Part shown: piece after piece, positions 23,519 through 35,824 of the stretch
Layout of the letters: the number at the start of each line of letters is the position of its first letter
Position numbering within the stretch: position 1 is the stretch's first letter
From: Alnus glutinosa
Taxonomy: Eukaryota > Streptophyta > Magnoliopsida > Fagales > Betulaceae
Length of the DNA: 64,000 nt
Assembly: GCF_958979055.1 (NCBI RefSeq)
Contig: NC_084891.1
Location: forward strand, 29,322,001 to 29,386,000
Reading direction: 5' to 3'
Position numbers and translations under genes: made by a program
Notes under the pieces: generated by a model
What the model saw: only the letters and a program-made list of their open reading frames with translations
Told to the model about the DNA's origin: nothing
Database searches by the model: none

Positions 23519-26500
23519 TTACAGTTTGCTGATGCTCTTCTTTGGAAGGCTTCCCATGGCCCTGGCCTTTTCCCTGAGAACAAACTTCTGTGTCTTCCCA
23601 GTTGAAGTCTTTGGCAGGTCCTCAAAAATAACTGTTCGAGGAGCCATGTAATGGGGCAAATTATTCCTACAAAACTTAATAATCTCCTCTGCACTGGCAT
23701 TACACCCATCCTTCAACTTCACAAATGCACAGGGTGTCTCTCCCCAGTGATCATCAGGTCTTCCCACAACAGCTGCCTCAAGAACTGTTGGATGACCATA
23801 AAGCACTGATTCCACCTCAATTGTGCTAATGTTTTCTCCCCCAGAAATGATAATGTCCTTGGAACGGTCCTTCAGTTCTATGTAGCCATCAGGGTGTTTC
23901 ACCCCCAAGTCCCCACTCCTAAACCATCCACCATTAAACGCCTCCTGTGTTGCTTTCAAGTCTTTAAAATATCCATTCATCACAATGTTGCCTCTGAACA
24001 TAACTTCACCCATGGTTTTTGCATCAGGGGGTACACTCTTCATGGTAACAGGATCTTTAATGTCAAGTTCCTCTAGGCCAAGATGGTTCACGCCCTGACG
24101 AGCCTTGAGCTTCGCCTGAGCATCTCGAGGCAAGGAATTCCATTCAGGTTTCCAAGTGCAAATCGTCCCAGGACCATAAGTTTCTGTCAAACCATAGGAG
24201 TGGGTCACACTAAATCCTAGTTCTTCCATCTTGAAGAGCACATGCGGAGGTGGTGGTGCACCACCTGTCATGACCGCTACCTTGCCTGGAAGTGGCCTCT
24301 GCTCACTAACTGTTGCATTTACTATCATGTTTAGAACTGTTGGTGCACCACTCAAGTGGGTCACCTTGTGCCTAGATATATTATCAAAGATTCCTCCGGC
24401 AGTGACATTCCTTTGGCACACATTCGTGCCACCCTGAGCAGCAACACCCCAGGGGAGGCACCACCCGTTGCAGTGAAACATAGGGACACACCATAAATAT
24501 ACAGGCATTGAGCTCATCTCGTTGAGAAGTACTGTTGCAAGTGAATTGAGATATGCGCCTCTGTGGTTATAGATAACACCTTTGGGGCTTGATGTAGTGC
24601 CTGAAGTGTAATTCAGCGAGATTGGATCCCATTCATCATTTGGCCTTCTGATCTCGAAATCAATTCTTCCTCTTCCCAGAAGGCTCTCATATTCTAGGTT
24701 ATTGGATGTTGAAATGGTGTTGCGTATTTTAGGGGATAGTTGATCAGACTCTGGAATTAAGATCAGAAGGGGCAGCTTGGTGCTTGTCTGGGATAGTATA
24801 TCAATGGCTCCCTGAGCAATATGAAGAAATTGGTAGTCCACAAAAATGATTTTGGTCTCTGAATGTCTAAGTAACGTTGACACCATTGCTGAATCATGAC
24901 GTGTATTTAGTGCACAAAGAACTGCACCGGCCATTGGAACACCAAAATGTAGCTCATACATTGCTGGAATATTTGGGGCCAGTGCAGCAACCTGCTCAAA
25001 TGAGTAAAAGTTCATTGGAAACACAAATGAAGATTGTGTATGTTGAGATGTTCATATAGATTCTGCAGACAAATAAGTGTTGATGTATAGATTCTGCAGA
25101 CAACAAACATAGATGGGAATTGTATAGAGTCCAGATGAGTTTTGCAGATAAGTGTTGATGTAAAGAGTCCAGTTTAATGTGTTTGTAAGAGGTGAACGGT
25201 AGATTGAGATTGTAGGCTGTGTATTGCAGCTTTTTGTTGTAGTTTGGTTATAGGTTGAGATTCGTTTGGTTGTAAGCTACGGTTTGCAGTTTTTTGAACC
25301 AGCTTGTTTTAAGCTGGAGTGTATTGTAAATGTGTGTTTCTTGAGTAAAATATTTTCATTCATCAAAAAAAAAAAAAAAAGTATGTTGAGATGCTGTGAG
25401 CTAAATATCAGGAGAGTTCTTTCACTTTCGAGAGAATTTTGATGAATGATGAAATTGGATTCTCCAAATCGGTGCTCTCAATTTGATGGAGGGAGTATGA
25501 GGAAACCTTTATTACCATGTTAACTAGCTAAGATTGCTGTAACCCCCATCCCATCCACAATATGGATTGAGCTTCCCCGGAATTCGCTGCCTGAATTTCC
25601 TGGAATATGGACGGTGAATGAAAGAGGGGACTCGAGTTTCGAGGTGTCCAGGCAGGTAGGCCCTGCACACGAGCTGCCCGACCCCTCATTCCCTGCCCGA
25701 ATTTGAGCAAGGAATTCTAGGGATCCCAGTCCTCCATAATAAAGCTAAAACTTTCAAATCATTGGCAAAAACGAATATGCAAAGATAGAAAAAGCAGTAA
25801 AACATAGACAAGCCAGGAAGGAAGTGAAATTTTATTTTTCGTAGAGATTTCGCAAAGCCAAAATACTTGAGAAAACATTCTTCAAGCTGTAAAGGTTCAA
25901 ACGTACCAAACTCTGGTGACAATCATGCAATTATCTCATCATAAATTAAAAGCCAAGACAAGACTACAACACCATTAAAGAAATCTTCTTTAGAAAAGTA
26001 AAAGATACAACACAACCAATGTCAACTGTATTTGTGGCACTGTTTGTTGAATATTTAATTTAATGTTTCATTGTGATTTGTACAACACAACCAGTTTCAA
26101 CCACTCTTTTTAACTCTTCCAGAGAATGAAGACAAGCAAATCTCTTCCTAATCCCCAAAGGACATCAACAAATTGAAGAAATTAACAGATTATTACACAA
26201 ATGAAAAGCTTAAGATTGTCACATATTTTTAGCTAATGGAATATTCATAGGGTTGGAAACTGACTCAGCAGATATGAAATATGAAAGAAAAGGTAAACCC
26301 CATTGGACCACATTGGCAGATAGCATATTGTCACATCTAAAAAGCATAAAGTGGAGTTTGTTCTGAGGAAAAAAGGAGCACTTTAGCCACACACATCATA
26401 GGAACGGCACCGACCGTCCGACCCAGATACAACAACGTTAACAATGACACCAAGAGTGTGTTTGGCTGGTGATTTAACATGTTAAATGCGTTTTTTTTTT

Positions 26501-27876
26501 TAAAAAAAAATAAAAATTATAAAAATTGTCCAAATTACATTTTTGATAACTAATTGTTTTTTTCAAAAACTGGTGATTCTAGTTGTTTGGGTGTTTTCTG
26601 TTATGTTTGTATATTTTAGTTGTCTATTTCCACAGTCTGTCTTTGTAATACCCAAATGTTACAGGATTATTTGTTGGCTTGGGTAGCTAGATCGGCCAAT
26701 TTTTCTGTGTTAAGAGTGTGCTTAAATGTAAAGAGTGGCTCAAACAGTGTTAATGTAATTCTTGAGTATTGTTTAGGCAGCTGTTTCAAGTGTTAAACTA
26801 CCTAGTGATGCATCTCATAGTGATGTGTCACTAACTGCCACTGATGCTGCTCAAGCAGCCACTACGCATGCCATGCATGACAAGGCTGATGTCATGTGTA
26901 ACACAGCTATAACGACAGCTGTTGACAAGGAATACTTGCCAATAAAGTTGGCCGCAGTAAATCACTCAAGCCGAACTAATTTGGTATGTCAATCAGCAAG
27001 GCTGCAGACCATCAATGGAAACTTACCCAAACAGCAAATGTTCTATACAAGGCAAATATTGAATGAATCAGGAAATCAATATTTGCCTTGCATTGCTGAT
27101 TCTCTCACGATCAATAAAGTCCAACCATACACAGGATCCCCATCAAGTCCACATATCATCGAAGGCATTCCAAGATACTCATTAAGCCTACATGCCATCA
27201 AAGGCAATCCAATCAATCGTGCAAGGCAAGCATTGCCTCAATCAGGAAGTCAATGCTTGACGTGCTCATCAAGCACAGTGCTGATGAGCAACAGCAGCCA
27301 CACATCAAGGGATTACACAACTTCTAAGGAAAGAATAAAGGAGCCGTTTGTCAATTAGTGTTATGTGATTGTAAATTAGACTTGCCTTAATCTATTCATG
27401 TACATCAGTATATATTCATGGTTTCTGCATTGGAATAAAATTAAGCTAATAGTTTCCTCTGCATATCAATTCCTTAATCAAGTCAGAGTAAAAAACTGGT
27501 GATTTTATTAAACACCATTTCTAAATATTGCATTTTGATTAGCAACGTTTTTGAAATCGTCTATTTTTTCGCATCACAGTTTTGAAACGGCTTAATCAAA
27601 TGGAAAAGCATTTGCTGCAAAAATCAATCATAAGCCTGAGAAAGCAAGAAAAGAATGAACAAAATTCCAAGACTTTACCACATCTCCGCGAGAAATTCCG
27701 AGCTGGGCGAGAGCAGAAGCGAGTCGGGTGCACCGTTCACGCGTCTCTCTCCAGGTGTACCGCACATCACCATACACAACAGAGACCCTGTCGCCGTAGA
27801 CCACCGCCGAGCGCTCCAAGAAGCTGATTGGTGTGAGAGGGACGTAGTTTGCAGAGCACTTCATCCCACTCTCCAT
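23519..27876 (-). CDS. AAE1: Peroxisomal acyl-activating enzyme 1 (AMP-binding, acyl-CoA synthetase-like)
   Basis: This enzyme adenylates a carboxylic acid with ATP and forms its CoA thioester; the natural acid of AAE1 is not firmly known. Two exons on the minus strand: 27679-27876 (66 codons) and 23519-24991 (490 codons plus stop), joined through GISRGDV and VAALAPN, give 556 residues, the length I recall for Arabidopsis AAE1. The ATP/AMP-binding P-loop [11 protein letters not shown] lies at 194-204. The motifs [17 protein letters not shown] and [14 protein letters not shown] follow, and the C-terminal catalytic lysine region is PKTSTGK. The protein ends in SKL, a strong PTS1 peroxisome signal. 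Close resemblance of whole stretches ([24 protein letters not shown]) to AAE1 supports this name over AAE5/AAE7. The intron (24992-27678) carries two retroposed insertions. Confidence 0.95.
25038..25393 (+). mobile_element. Retroposon tail with 13-bp target duplication, in the AAE1 intron
   Basis: A 330-bp insert (25051-25380) ends in a poly-A run of about 16 and is bracketed by the direct repeat GTATGTTGAGATG (25038-25050 and 25381-25393). The last bases before the tail (AAAATATTTTCATTCATC) resemble the 3' end of plant L1 LINEs. It is most simply a strongly 5'-truncated LINE copy; a SINE is possible. Orientation is plus, antisense to AAE1. Confidence 0.75.
26565..27505 (+). mobile_element. 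0.9-kb insertion with 14-bp direct repeats, class uncertain
   Basis: The 14-bp string AAAAACTGGTGATT occurs at 26565-26578 and 27492-27505, bracketing a 913-bp insert. Inside are TATATATT near 27408, AATAAA near 27435, and an open frame of 177 codons (26825-27358) beginning [17 protein letters not shown] with no family I know. Two related hairpin-prone blocks (GCAAATATTG...CAATATTTGC near 27050, CAAGCATTG...CAATGCTTG near 27225) lie in it. The promoter-like box followed by a poly-A signal resembles an LTR, but the long duplication suggests target-primed retroposition. Confidence 0.55.
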
Positions 27877-28001
27877 TGATTTCAGAAACTTTCTCGGTTG
27901 CTGGTGATATATTATGGATGGTCCGGGATGGATATGTACTATATAGAGCTTAATTTGGAGGAGATGTGTTGAATAGATTAATTATTGATACGGAAAAATG
28001 A

Positions 28002-28610
28002 GAAATGCTAGGGGTAATTATTAATGGAACCTCTGCATCAGCTTAATATTAAAATAAGTTACAACAAATTTTATTACATGGACAAAAATAACCTTTCATT
28101 TCTTGTTGAACCCACCTCGCTGGAAATCATCACACTGCCAGAAATTCAGCAAGCCGGCCACCACGACTCCGACCCCGACCACAAAAAATTCAGCACCCCG
28201 ACCACGCTTCTGGTCGGGAAAGGGCCAGATCTCGGCCAGCAGGCTGGGATCCAGCCGTTTTGGTCGGGGATGGGCCGGATCCCAGACAGATGGCCGGGGA
28301 CGGCTAGACGATGCCACTAGAGTCATATGAAACTGACGCCTGGCCAGGGAACGATCCGTTTGTGGCTGGATGACGCCACTGGAGCAAGCCAAAAACTTCG
28401 AATCGGCCGTTCGGCGAGATGTCCCATATTTTTCCCTGTCTCTTGTCAAATGGATGGTCCTGATTGGAGAAATCAGTCGGTCTCTTTTTGTTTTTTGTTG
28501 AAGGAATAGAGACTTTGGATGGTCTTGAAATAATGATTTTTGCTAAAAGGGTATTTTTTGTCTTTAGGTATAATGCCATGTTTGTAAAAGTTGTAGTACC
28601 CCTAACATTT
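28002..28610. mobile_element. MITE with AAATGCTAGGGGTA ends
   Basis: The left end AAATGCTAGGGGTAATTA and the right end, reverse-complemented AAATGTTAGGGGTAC, form terminal inverted repeats. The core (28110-28400) is GC-rich with CCGG and GATC-rich words, like the element at 212-913. It lies about 125 bp upstream of the AAE1 start codon. Confidence 0.6.
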
Positions 28611-28842
28611 TTCCCAAAAAAATTCTAGAACATCTATTCGGGTCTTTTTGAGTAATTATATAGTATATTAAGTATCTATTAAGTGTCCTTAAAAAAATAA
28701 TGTAGCTTTTAAAATCACAATTTAATTAATTACATGCCCAATGGTGAATTTAAATGTCACCTGATTTTTTGATGGACATTTAATGTATATGTAGAATTAC
28801 TCGGTCTTTTTTGATCTTTCTATGTTGACATGAAAAAAACTA

Positions 28843-29110
28843 CGACTCCGTTTGGCAACCCCTCCTCTCTCTTTCTTTCTCTTTTTTATTTTTTTTATCA
28901 CTTCTTCAAAAAACAAACTTCAAAATATTCTAACTTTTTTTTCTCTTTTTACATTACATCAATAATTTTTTTTTATTATTCAAATAAAAAAAATCAATAC
29001 AATACAAATTTTTTTAATTTTTTCATATAAATTCTTTATACTTTATATCACATCAATCACTTTTTACTATCACTAAAAAAAAAAATTATTCTCATACTTG
29101 ATTAGAAGGA
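28843..29110. repeat. T-rich interspersed repeat, copy 1 of 2
   Basis: It begins CTCCGTTTGGCAACCCCTC and continues with long T- and A-rich blocks containing CACATCAATCACTTTTTA. It matches the block at 30808-31110 across its full length, with divergence. Ends of GTTTGG/CCAAAC type suggest a MITE family. Confidence 0.6.
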
Positions 29111-29302
29111 ACCGATTATCTCTCTATTCATCTTTTCTTTTATACCAACTCAAAAAAAAAAAAAAAAAAAAAAAAAACTACAATAAATCTCTAGGATTTC
29201 TTGAGATATATATGAACGTTCTTGAAATAGTTGCTGTCAATACTCGATACCAAATCCATGTGGAAAACTCCAATTGGTTTTTTTTTTTTTTTTTTGTTAT
29301 AG

Positions 29303-29535
29303 ATAATTGATTGGCTTTTGGTGTTGGAATAATTGTACTAACATGGGACGGTTTGTTAGTTTATGATATTTGAAAAGAACAATTATAAATATTTATTAGA
29401 TAATTGATAATTGATTGGCTTTTGGTGTTGGAATAATTGATTGGCTTTTGGTGTTGGAATAATTGTACTAACACGCGCGAGACAGTTTGTTTGTTTATGA
29501 TATTTGAAAAGAAGAATGACAAATATTTATTAGAT
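29303..29535. repeat. Tandem duplication of about 115 bp
   Basis: The segment with GATTGGCTTTTGGTGTTGGA and TTTATGATATTTGAAAAGAA is present twice, and its first 27 bases three times. The copies differ at several sites, so the duplication is not fresh. Confidence 0.8.
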
Positions 29536-29617
29536 GAAAAGGATCAAATAATTTCAATAAACTCTATTTATATGTAGAGTTTATTAACTTATATGTAGCC
29601 CCACGCATGTCACCATG

Positions 29618-29658
<41 letters not shown>

Positions 29659-30807
29659 TTGTCTCTTTATTAACTTAACTTGCTTGCGTATTCAAGTAGC
29701 TCACAGCTTCCCATTTGACTTTTCTTTTTCTTTTTTTTAATGAGAATAGCATTCTAATATTTTAGAGTCATTTTTATTAGGAAAAAGTCTGTATACTTAT
29801 TCGAATTATCATTCAATTCAATTGATAATGTTTTTTTAAACTTTTAATTGAGATAATGTCCCTCCCAAACTATCAAAACATTGTAATTGTACCCTCCAAG
29901 ACTTAAAAAACAAAAAACAAAACAAAAATAACCATATAATTTTTTCAATAAAAAAATAACCCTATAAAATAAAAAGAAAAAAAGAAAAAAATTATTTCGA
30001 AATTTTTATTTAAAAAACTATTTTTTTAAAAAAAAAATAATTAATTATTTTTTTAAAAAAAAAACGAAATTTCTTAATTTCTTAAAAAAAAAAATAGTAA
30101 TTTTTCTTTTAATTTTTAAATTCTACCACCCTTGGTTTTATGTATTTCTTTTAATTATTATTATTGTTTTATTTTATTAAGGGTATTTAGTGAGAAATAA
30201 TACTATTTTCGCTAATTTCATATTAGCTGACATAACGTATTTTAATTGATTCTTTTTAAAGTAATTAACGTACAAAGTTACTTAAAACACTAAAACTTGT
30301 GATGTCAATAAGTGTGAAAGTGTGAAGAGTAGCATTAGTAGTAAAGAGATCGAAGAAGAAGCTAAAAGTATTACATCAAATAGTCAATTCGGTTTTAAAA
30401 AGTATCATAATAGTTCATGTGAACATCTTATTTAACATCGTTAATCACTCTGTCTATGTTCAGCCTAATAATTTAACGTTGTGCCATGTCAAGGCCCATC
30501 AACGTTCGCCACATGTACCCAACACCACGTTATTATGCCAAATCAGCAATAACTTAAAAACAATAAATAAATAAATAAGTGACTTTTTAGAAATAAAAAA
30601 TTTGGGGAGACTCCCTCGCCTACCAGGGTGGGGTCTTCTCCACGGTGGGTCGCGCCTATGTGTTTTTTCCTTTTCATGTTCTTCGATTGCTCCACCACAA
30701 AGGAGTGAAGGGCCTATTTCTCCGATCTCTGCTGGCATGCCCACCTAGCAAGCACCTTTCAAGCACGTGATATATAATTAATGGACTCCAAGTCTGAAAA
30801 ATCCTCT
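29536..30807. other. AT-rich intergenic DNA
   Basis: Includes a poly-T run at about 29620-29657 and long A/T blocks to 30120. No gene seen. The 81-codon minus frame at 30499 has no recognisable features. Confidence 0.5.
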
Positions 30808-31110
30808 AGACACCGTTTGATAAACAACTCCACTCTCCTCCCATTTTTTTTTTTTTTTTTCACTTCTTTAAAAATAAAAAAATCAACTTTAAAACATTTC
30901 AACTTTTTTCCTCTTTTTATATCACATAAATAAGTTTTTTATTACCATTCAAATAAATAAAAAAAAAACCACTATAAAACAAAACTTTTTTCATTTTTCC
31001 ATACAAAAAATTACAAACTTATTTGTACTTTAAATCACATCAATCACATTTTATTAATATTAAAAAAAAAAGTTACTCCTAAAAAATGTTTACCAAACTG
31101 AGCCCTAGCG
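30808..31110. repeat. T-rich interspersed repeat, copy 2 of 2
   Basis: The same family as 28843-29110. It begins CACCGTTTGATAAACAACTC and ends GTTTACCAAACTGAGCCCTA. The outer words are near-inverted (GTTTGATAAAC and GTTTACCAAAC), supporting a MITE. Confidence 0.6.
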
Positions 31111-31970
31111 TTTACAATTTGAAAGATTCCTCGTAGCGTCCCACTTCTTTGAAAGATTCCTCCACTTGGACTGAGTAAAAAAAACGTTAAATTTGTTTTC
31201 AATTTCATGCTTTCAAGTGTACACTTTTTAACGTGATAGTAAAAATTATCATTAAATTTAAAATTTAATAATAATCTAATCCAAAATTCAATGATATTTT
31301 TTTATTGTCATATAAAAAAGTACGCACTTAAAAATGCATGTAACATTTCTCTTTTACATACATAAGATCTTATTGTAAATTATATATATATCCCAAGAAG
31401 ATAATGGTTAATTAATTGACATAAACTTTTTGTAAATTGATTTTTAGAAATTTTTTTATAAATCAACTTTTAAAAGTGACTTGTATCCAACGTTAACCCA
31501 ATGAGCATGGATCTTTCCAACCCCTCACCCTTTAGAAAGTACAAGATTTTATTGTAAAATTATAGATTTTAAATCCAAGTAAAATAATAGATTTAAAGTC
31601 CAGACATTTCATATTTACGTGATATTCTCTCTCTTTCTTTCAATTAATTTCTTATAATTTTTTAAACATTGGTGATTTTTTGGTGCTAGTGAGGTGGGTA
31701 AACTTTTTGTTAAAAATTAAAATAGGAAGATTTTGGAAAACACATACAAAATAGGAATTAATAGAAAAGAAAAAGGAGCAGGGTGATTGGGTTTGGATCC
31801 ATTTATTGGGCCATTACGCAGTCGGTCCACAACCATGCCTTTGATCCGATATATGCTGAGTTCAGATTAATTGGGACCGTTGTACAAAGCCTATCCACAG
31901 TTCAACGCTTCTTTTTTTCATTTTTTAAGAGGAAATGAAAAACGCAGTATCGACTATTCTTTTATAATTT
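31111..31970. other. AT-rich intergenic DNA
   Basis: No frames, no clear repeat borders. Low-complexity A/T sequence. Confidence 0.5.
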
Positions 31971-31974
31971 ATTG

Positions 31975-32300
31975 GCACGTGTTAAATATGATTGGATCAT
32001 GTTAAAGTACTTGATTAAATAATTAAATTTATTTTTTTATATTAATTTAAATTTTTAGAATGAGTAGTGATTTAATATAGTATCAGGGTAAAGGTCCTGG
32101 GTTCGAACCATGTCTTATTCATTTTCATTTCATTTTAATTAAATATTTTACGTGTTAGGCCTCACATTAGTAATGGAAGTTTGGGGTCTACCGTGAGGGG
32201 AAGTCTTAAAGTATTTGCTTAAACGATTAAAATTACTTTTTCCTATTAGTTTAAGCTTTTGAGATGAATGGTAGTTTAACAAAGTCGCATTAGCCACTAA
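31975..32300 (+). repeat. tRNA-like interspersed repeat (SINE-like or LTR-edge remnant)
   Basis: Contains TAGTATCAGGG and a good RNA polymerase III B-box-like GGGTTCGAACC at 32099-32109, with related flanks (TTAAGCTTTTGAGATGAATGG-like words) on both sides. It is not an intact tRNA: no cloverleaf could be drawn. It may be a SINE derivative. Confidence 0.35.
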
Positions 32301-33470
32301 ATTTTTGTTTACACCTTTTAATCATAGGCTAACATGTGTCAACATATTATAAAAGAGTCATAAGTTTAACATTTTTTTTTTAATTGTGAATGGCTCTCTA
32401 ACAAAATAACATTGGTCGTTTCTTCTCTTGGGTAAGTATTTTACTTATTACTATGTTAAAAGCATAAAGTAACCCCAAAAACAACATTTTTATACCATCT
32501 CTGTTGATGTAGTAATGCTAATAAGTCGTTGTTTAAATAAAAAATTTAAAAGCTGATTGGTACTGCCATGTTAACAAAATGAGATAATAGTGAAATAAAA
32601 GCATAATTTATAAAATATGCATAATTTTTTAATTTTGGGAGCCTAAGCTTAAGTTATACAATGATTGTCTCAAATAAATCGAGAGTGCTACATTAGTAAT
32701 TAAAGATCGGTGGTATTCCTAGCTTGCACTTGTGCACGCTTATTAAGGTCAAATGATGACAAGTTGTACCAGAGGAAATTAAAAAAAAAAATAAAAAATA
32801 AAATTGATGACAAGTTGCCATGTGAATTTTTTTATATTTTTTTTTGGTAAGAAGATTTCATTGATAAAAGAGCGTGACATACAACCAACTAGCAGGCAAA
32901 AACGCCGTATCAAAGAGGAAAAGGTGAATTCCTTCAAAAAAAAAAAAAAATTAAAATTAAAAATTAAAAAAAAAAAATTAAAAAATTAAAAAATTAAAAA
33001 ATTAAAAAATTAAAAAATTAAAAAAAAAAAAAAAAAAAAGAGGGAAAGGTGAATTTTCGCCGCTACAGATGAAAAAAGAGAGAAAAAAAAAGTAGGAATT
33101 TGCATACGCGCGCCGCTTGGTAATTCCAAAAGTGGCGTGGTAAAATGTTTGTAAATTTGTTGAATGAATTATATTGACGAAATGGGGCCAACCACTATCA
33201 GTGAAAGTTGAACGCGACGGTCAATCTGTTCCTTGACTGAAAACGCAAAATATGACTCTAGAAAGCACAGTAATAAAACGGTGATGATCATTAAAGTAAA
33301 CACCTTACATATATTATATTGTTTTCATATGATATTATATATATATATATATACAAGCTGTGACACCTTTATTCTGGAGGTAGGTGGTTGAAATATTGTG
33401 CAACAATTTGAACGAAGACTTGAAATGTAAACTCATATGCTTGTGTAAATGTAAACTCATATGCTTGTGT
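32300..33470. other. Low-complexity intergenic DNA with (AAAAATT)n
   Basis: A T-run and GGTAAGAAGATTTCATTGAT at about 32840-32930 look like a short minus-strand LINE tail. The direct repeat GAGG(A/G)AAAGGTGAATT at about 32917 and 33040 brackets an (AAATTAAAA)n tract. A (TA)n run lies near 33338-33352. No gene. Confidence 0.45.
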
Positions 33471-33487
33471 ATACATTATGGCATATG

Positions 33488-33640
33488 ATGGGCAGGAGTA
33501 ATGCTATATATTATACATATAATTTCTTGTATGTGTTAGTATGTGATTAAAGTTAAAAATTGTAAGCATTTGATATCATCCAATCACATGCTGACATGGG
33601 TTAGAAGTCATACAAAAATTATAATGGGTAGAGGTGAACG
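33488..33640. repeat. Short MITE-like repeat
   Basis: A block running from GTAATGCTATATATTATACA to ATACAAAAATTATAATGGGT, with ATGTGATTAAAGT inside. It is paralogous to 35287-35455 (TAATGCTATGCCTATAATTA and GGCATGTGATTAAAGTC), so both belong to one small repeat family. Confidence 0.45.
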
Positions 33641-35824
33641 AGGTTAGCTGGTAGCTAGGGATAGAGCTAGAGGGGAGCATATTCCCTTCAGTTTTGAAAT
33701 TTTTCTGCTATCTTGTCCAAAAAAAACATGTACTATGTAAAATTTAAAATTATTAATTGGAATGGATTTTTTTCCTCATTTCCTTCTGCTCACACATGTG
33801 GTTAAGGCCAAAGGGAATGTGGGCTGCTGGAATGAATCTATTGGAATGAAGGCTCAGCTCAAAAGCTCCGTTCAAAGCTCAAAACACAGCTTATTTGGAG
33901 TACACTTTCAAAAAGACCATATATGAAAAGCATAATGTAACAAAAATTATAGAAAGTCAACCCATTAATAAGTGACGCCACAACATAAATGATATTTGGC
34001 CTATAAAAAGTCAATAGAAGACTAAATCAGGTATGCTTTACTAACCTAATCTCTATGTATTTTCTCATTATCGCATTTATTCTCTTACTGTCTTAGGCAT
34101 CGGAGGTGGTGTCGCAGCCCCGGCCCTCCCCCTTTACGGTGTGCACCACTCTGATCATTGGTTGTCTTTTAAGGATCCCGAATCGAAAACTAGGCGTGGA
34201 TAGTCATTGTTATTTATTTTTATTTTTTTTATGATTAACATTAATGATTTTAATGAACCAACTAAAAAGTTATAAATTAGCACCAGTCAAGCCCTCCCTA
34301 ATTCCGTCTCTATCTTCTATGGGCTAAGGTAGACTTAAGCAGCATGCATTTACACACCAGTTTTGTCCTTGAAAATATACTGGAGAAAGTCCACTTATAT
34401 GAATTAATCTATCTCCGGCCAGCGATGTCCCTTCATTGACCATCATCCTTGTTTAATATTTTAAGCTTCTTGTTAATTAATTTCTCGTCATTGTCCATTA
34501 ATTAATAAGCAATTTCAAGTTCAAGAAAAAGGGGAGAAAAGTATAAACTTATATTGGGTTACGACGCCGTTCCAAGTCAATGAACTTTCTAAATTGCATT
34601 TCATGCGTGCCATCGATCCAGTCATGGAGGAGCTAGCTAACATACATTTGAAGAGAATCGAATCTTCTACGCATATATCCGATAATCTCCTCCTCCCACC
34701 CGCTCTTATAATCTTTTAATGGGGGAACAAATAAGAAACAAACTAATTTATCATTCCAATGCTTGATTTCATACCTTCTTTTACAGAAGAGCTATATCTG
34801 AAAAGATGTAAAAAACGTCATAAGCCCATCGATTTCAGAAGACCGGAGAGACTTTGATGCTCAAATTATATTAGTGATGAACGAGAGGAAAAACTCTCTA
34901 TGATAACTAGAGAGTATTAGTGATTGAGTGTGTATAATGAAAAAGATACATTAGGTCTCATCCCCGCCCTTAATATAGATGGGAGATTTATAGGATTTTT
35001 AATTTGGGGTTAGGCTGGAAGGTTCTAGCCTAATGCTAAGAACGGAACCAAAAATTCTAATGGACAGGACCCGGTAGCCAAAAAAGTTTTTTGGTATGGG
35101 CCAATAGGTTAAATTTTTATTCTTTATCTCATATATTTTTTTAAAGAAATTGGGAGAGGAGGAGGGGAGGCATGGCCCCTGAAAGCCTCCCCCTCCCTTT
35201 GTCATTGAACGCTGCTTTATGACGTGTTCTTCTTGTTGAGAAAAGCCATTAGAGTGCGAGAGTTATACTGTTACGTGAACAATCATAAGACTAATGCTAT
35301 GCCTATAATTATTTTACGATTATTTTATAATTTGTTAACATGTATTGGCATGTGATTAAAGTCATTCATTAGAAATTAACACCATCTTTAAATCATACGT
35401 TGACGAATGGTATCAACTTGTAAAAAAGTTATAGACCGGATGTAGGTATAATATTTTTGTATTTATGTATTTTTTTTTTTTAAAAAAAAAATTATTTTTG
35501 TATTTATAAATGCAAAGAAAGAACAATATATACATACAGAAATGCTAGCAATTAAGCAGACACGTATGCAAATTTAAACGGTTACCTTTTGCAATACCAG
35601 AAAGGGAAAAATATAAGCGACATATGGAAGAATATCTTACGTTAGAGGATTCGAACCTACTGTTTTAAATCTCAAAAAATTTCAGGCCGTTCGATCAAGA
35701 ATATAACCGTTGGAGTCGGCTCCCCTTTTCTCGTCTCCCAATTCAAATTCTGTCTCGCAATAAAAACCAATCAACACGCACAGGAAAAGGCAAATCTCTC
35801 TCGCTCTCTCTGTCTCTCTCAAAG
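33641..35824. other. Intergenic region upstream of the unknown basic-protein gene
   Basis: Non-coding. It includes the second MITE-like block (35287-35455) and, next to the gene, the CT-rich leader (35796-35822). No convincing gene. Confidence 0.45.

Noticed and set aside
26825-27358. 177-codon frame as a host gene
   Set aside because: It is wholly inside an insertion with flanking direct repeats in the AAE1 intron and has no known domain. It is kept only as a finding about the insert.
32099-32109. tRNA gene
   Set aside because: Only a B-box-like string is present. No acceptor or anticodon stems could be drawn.
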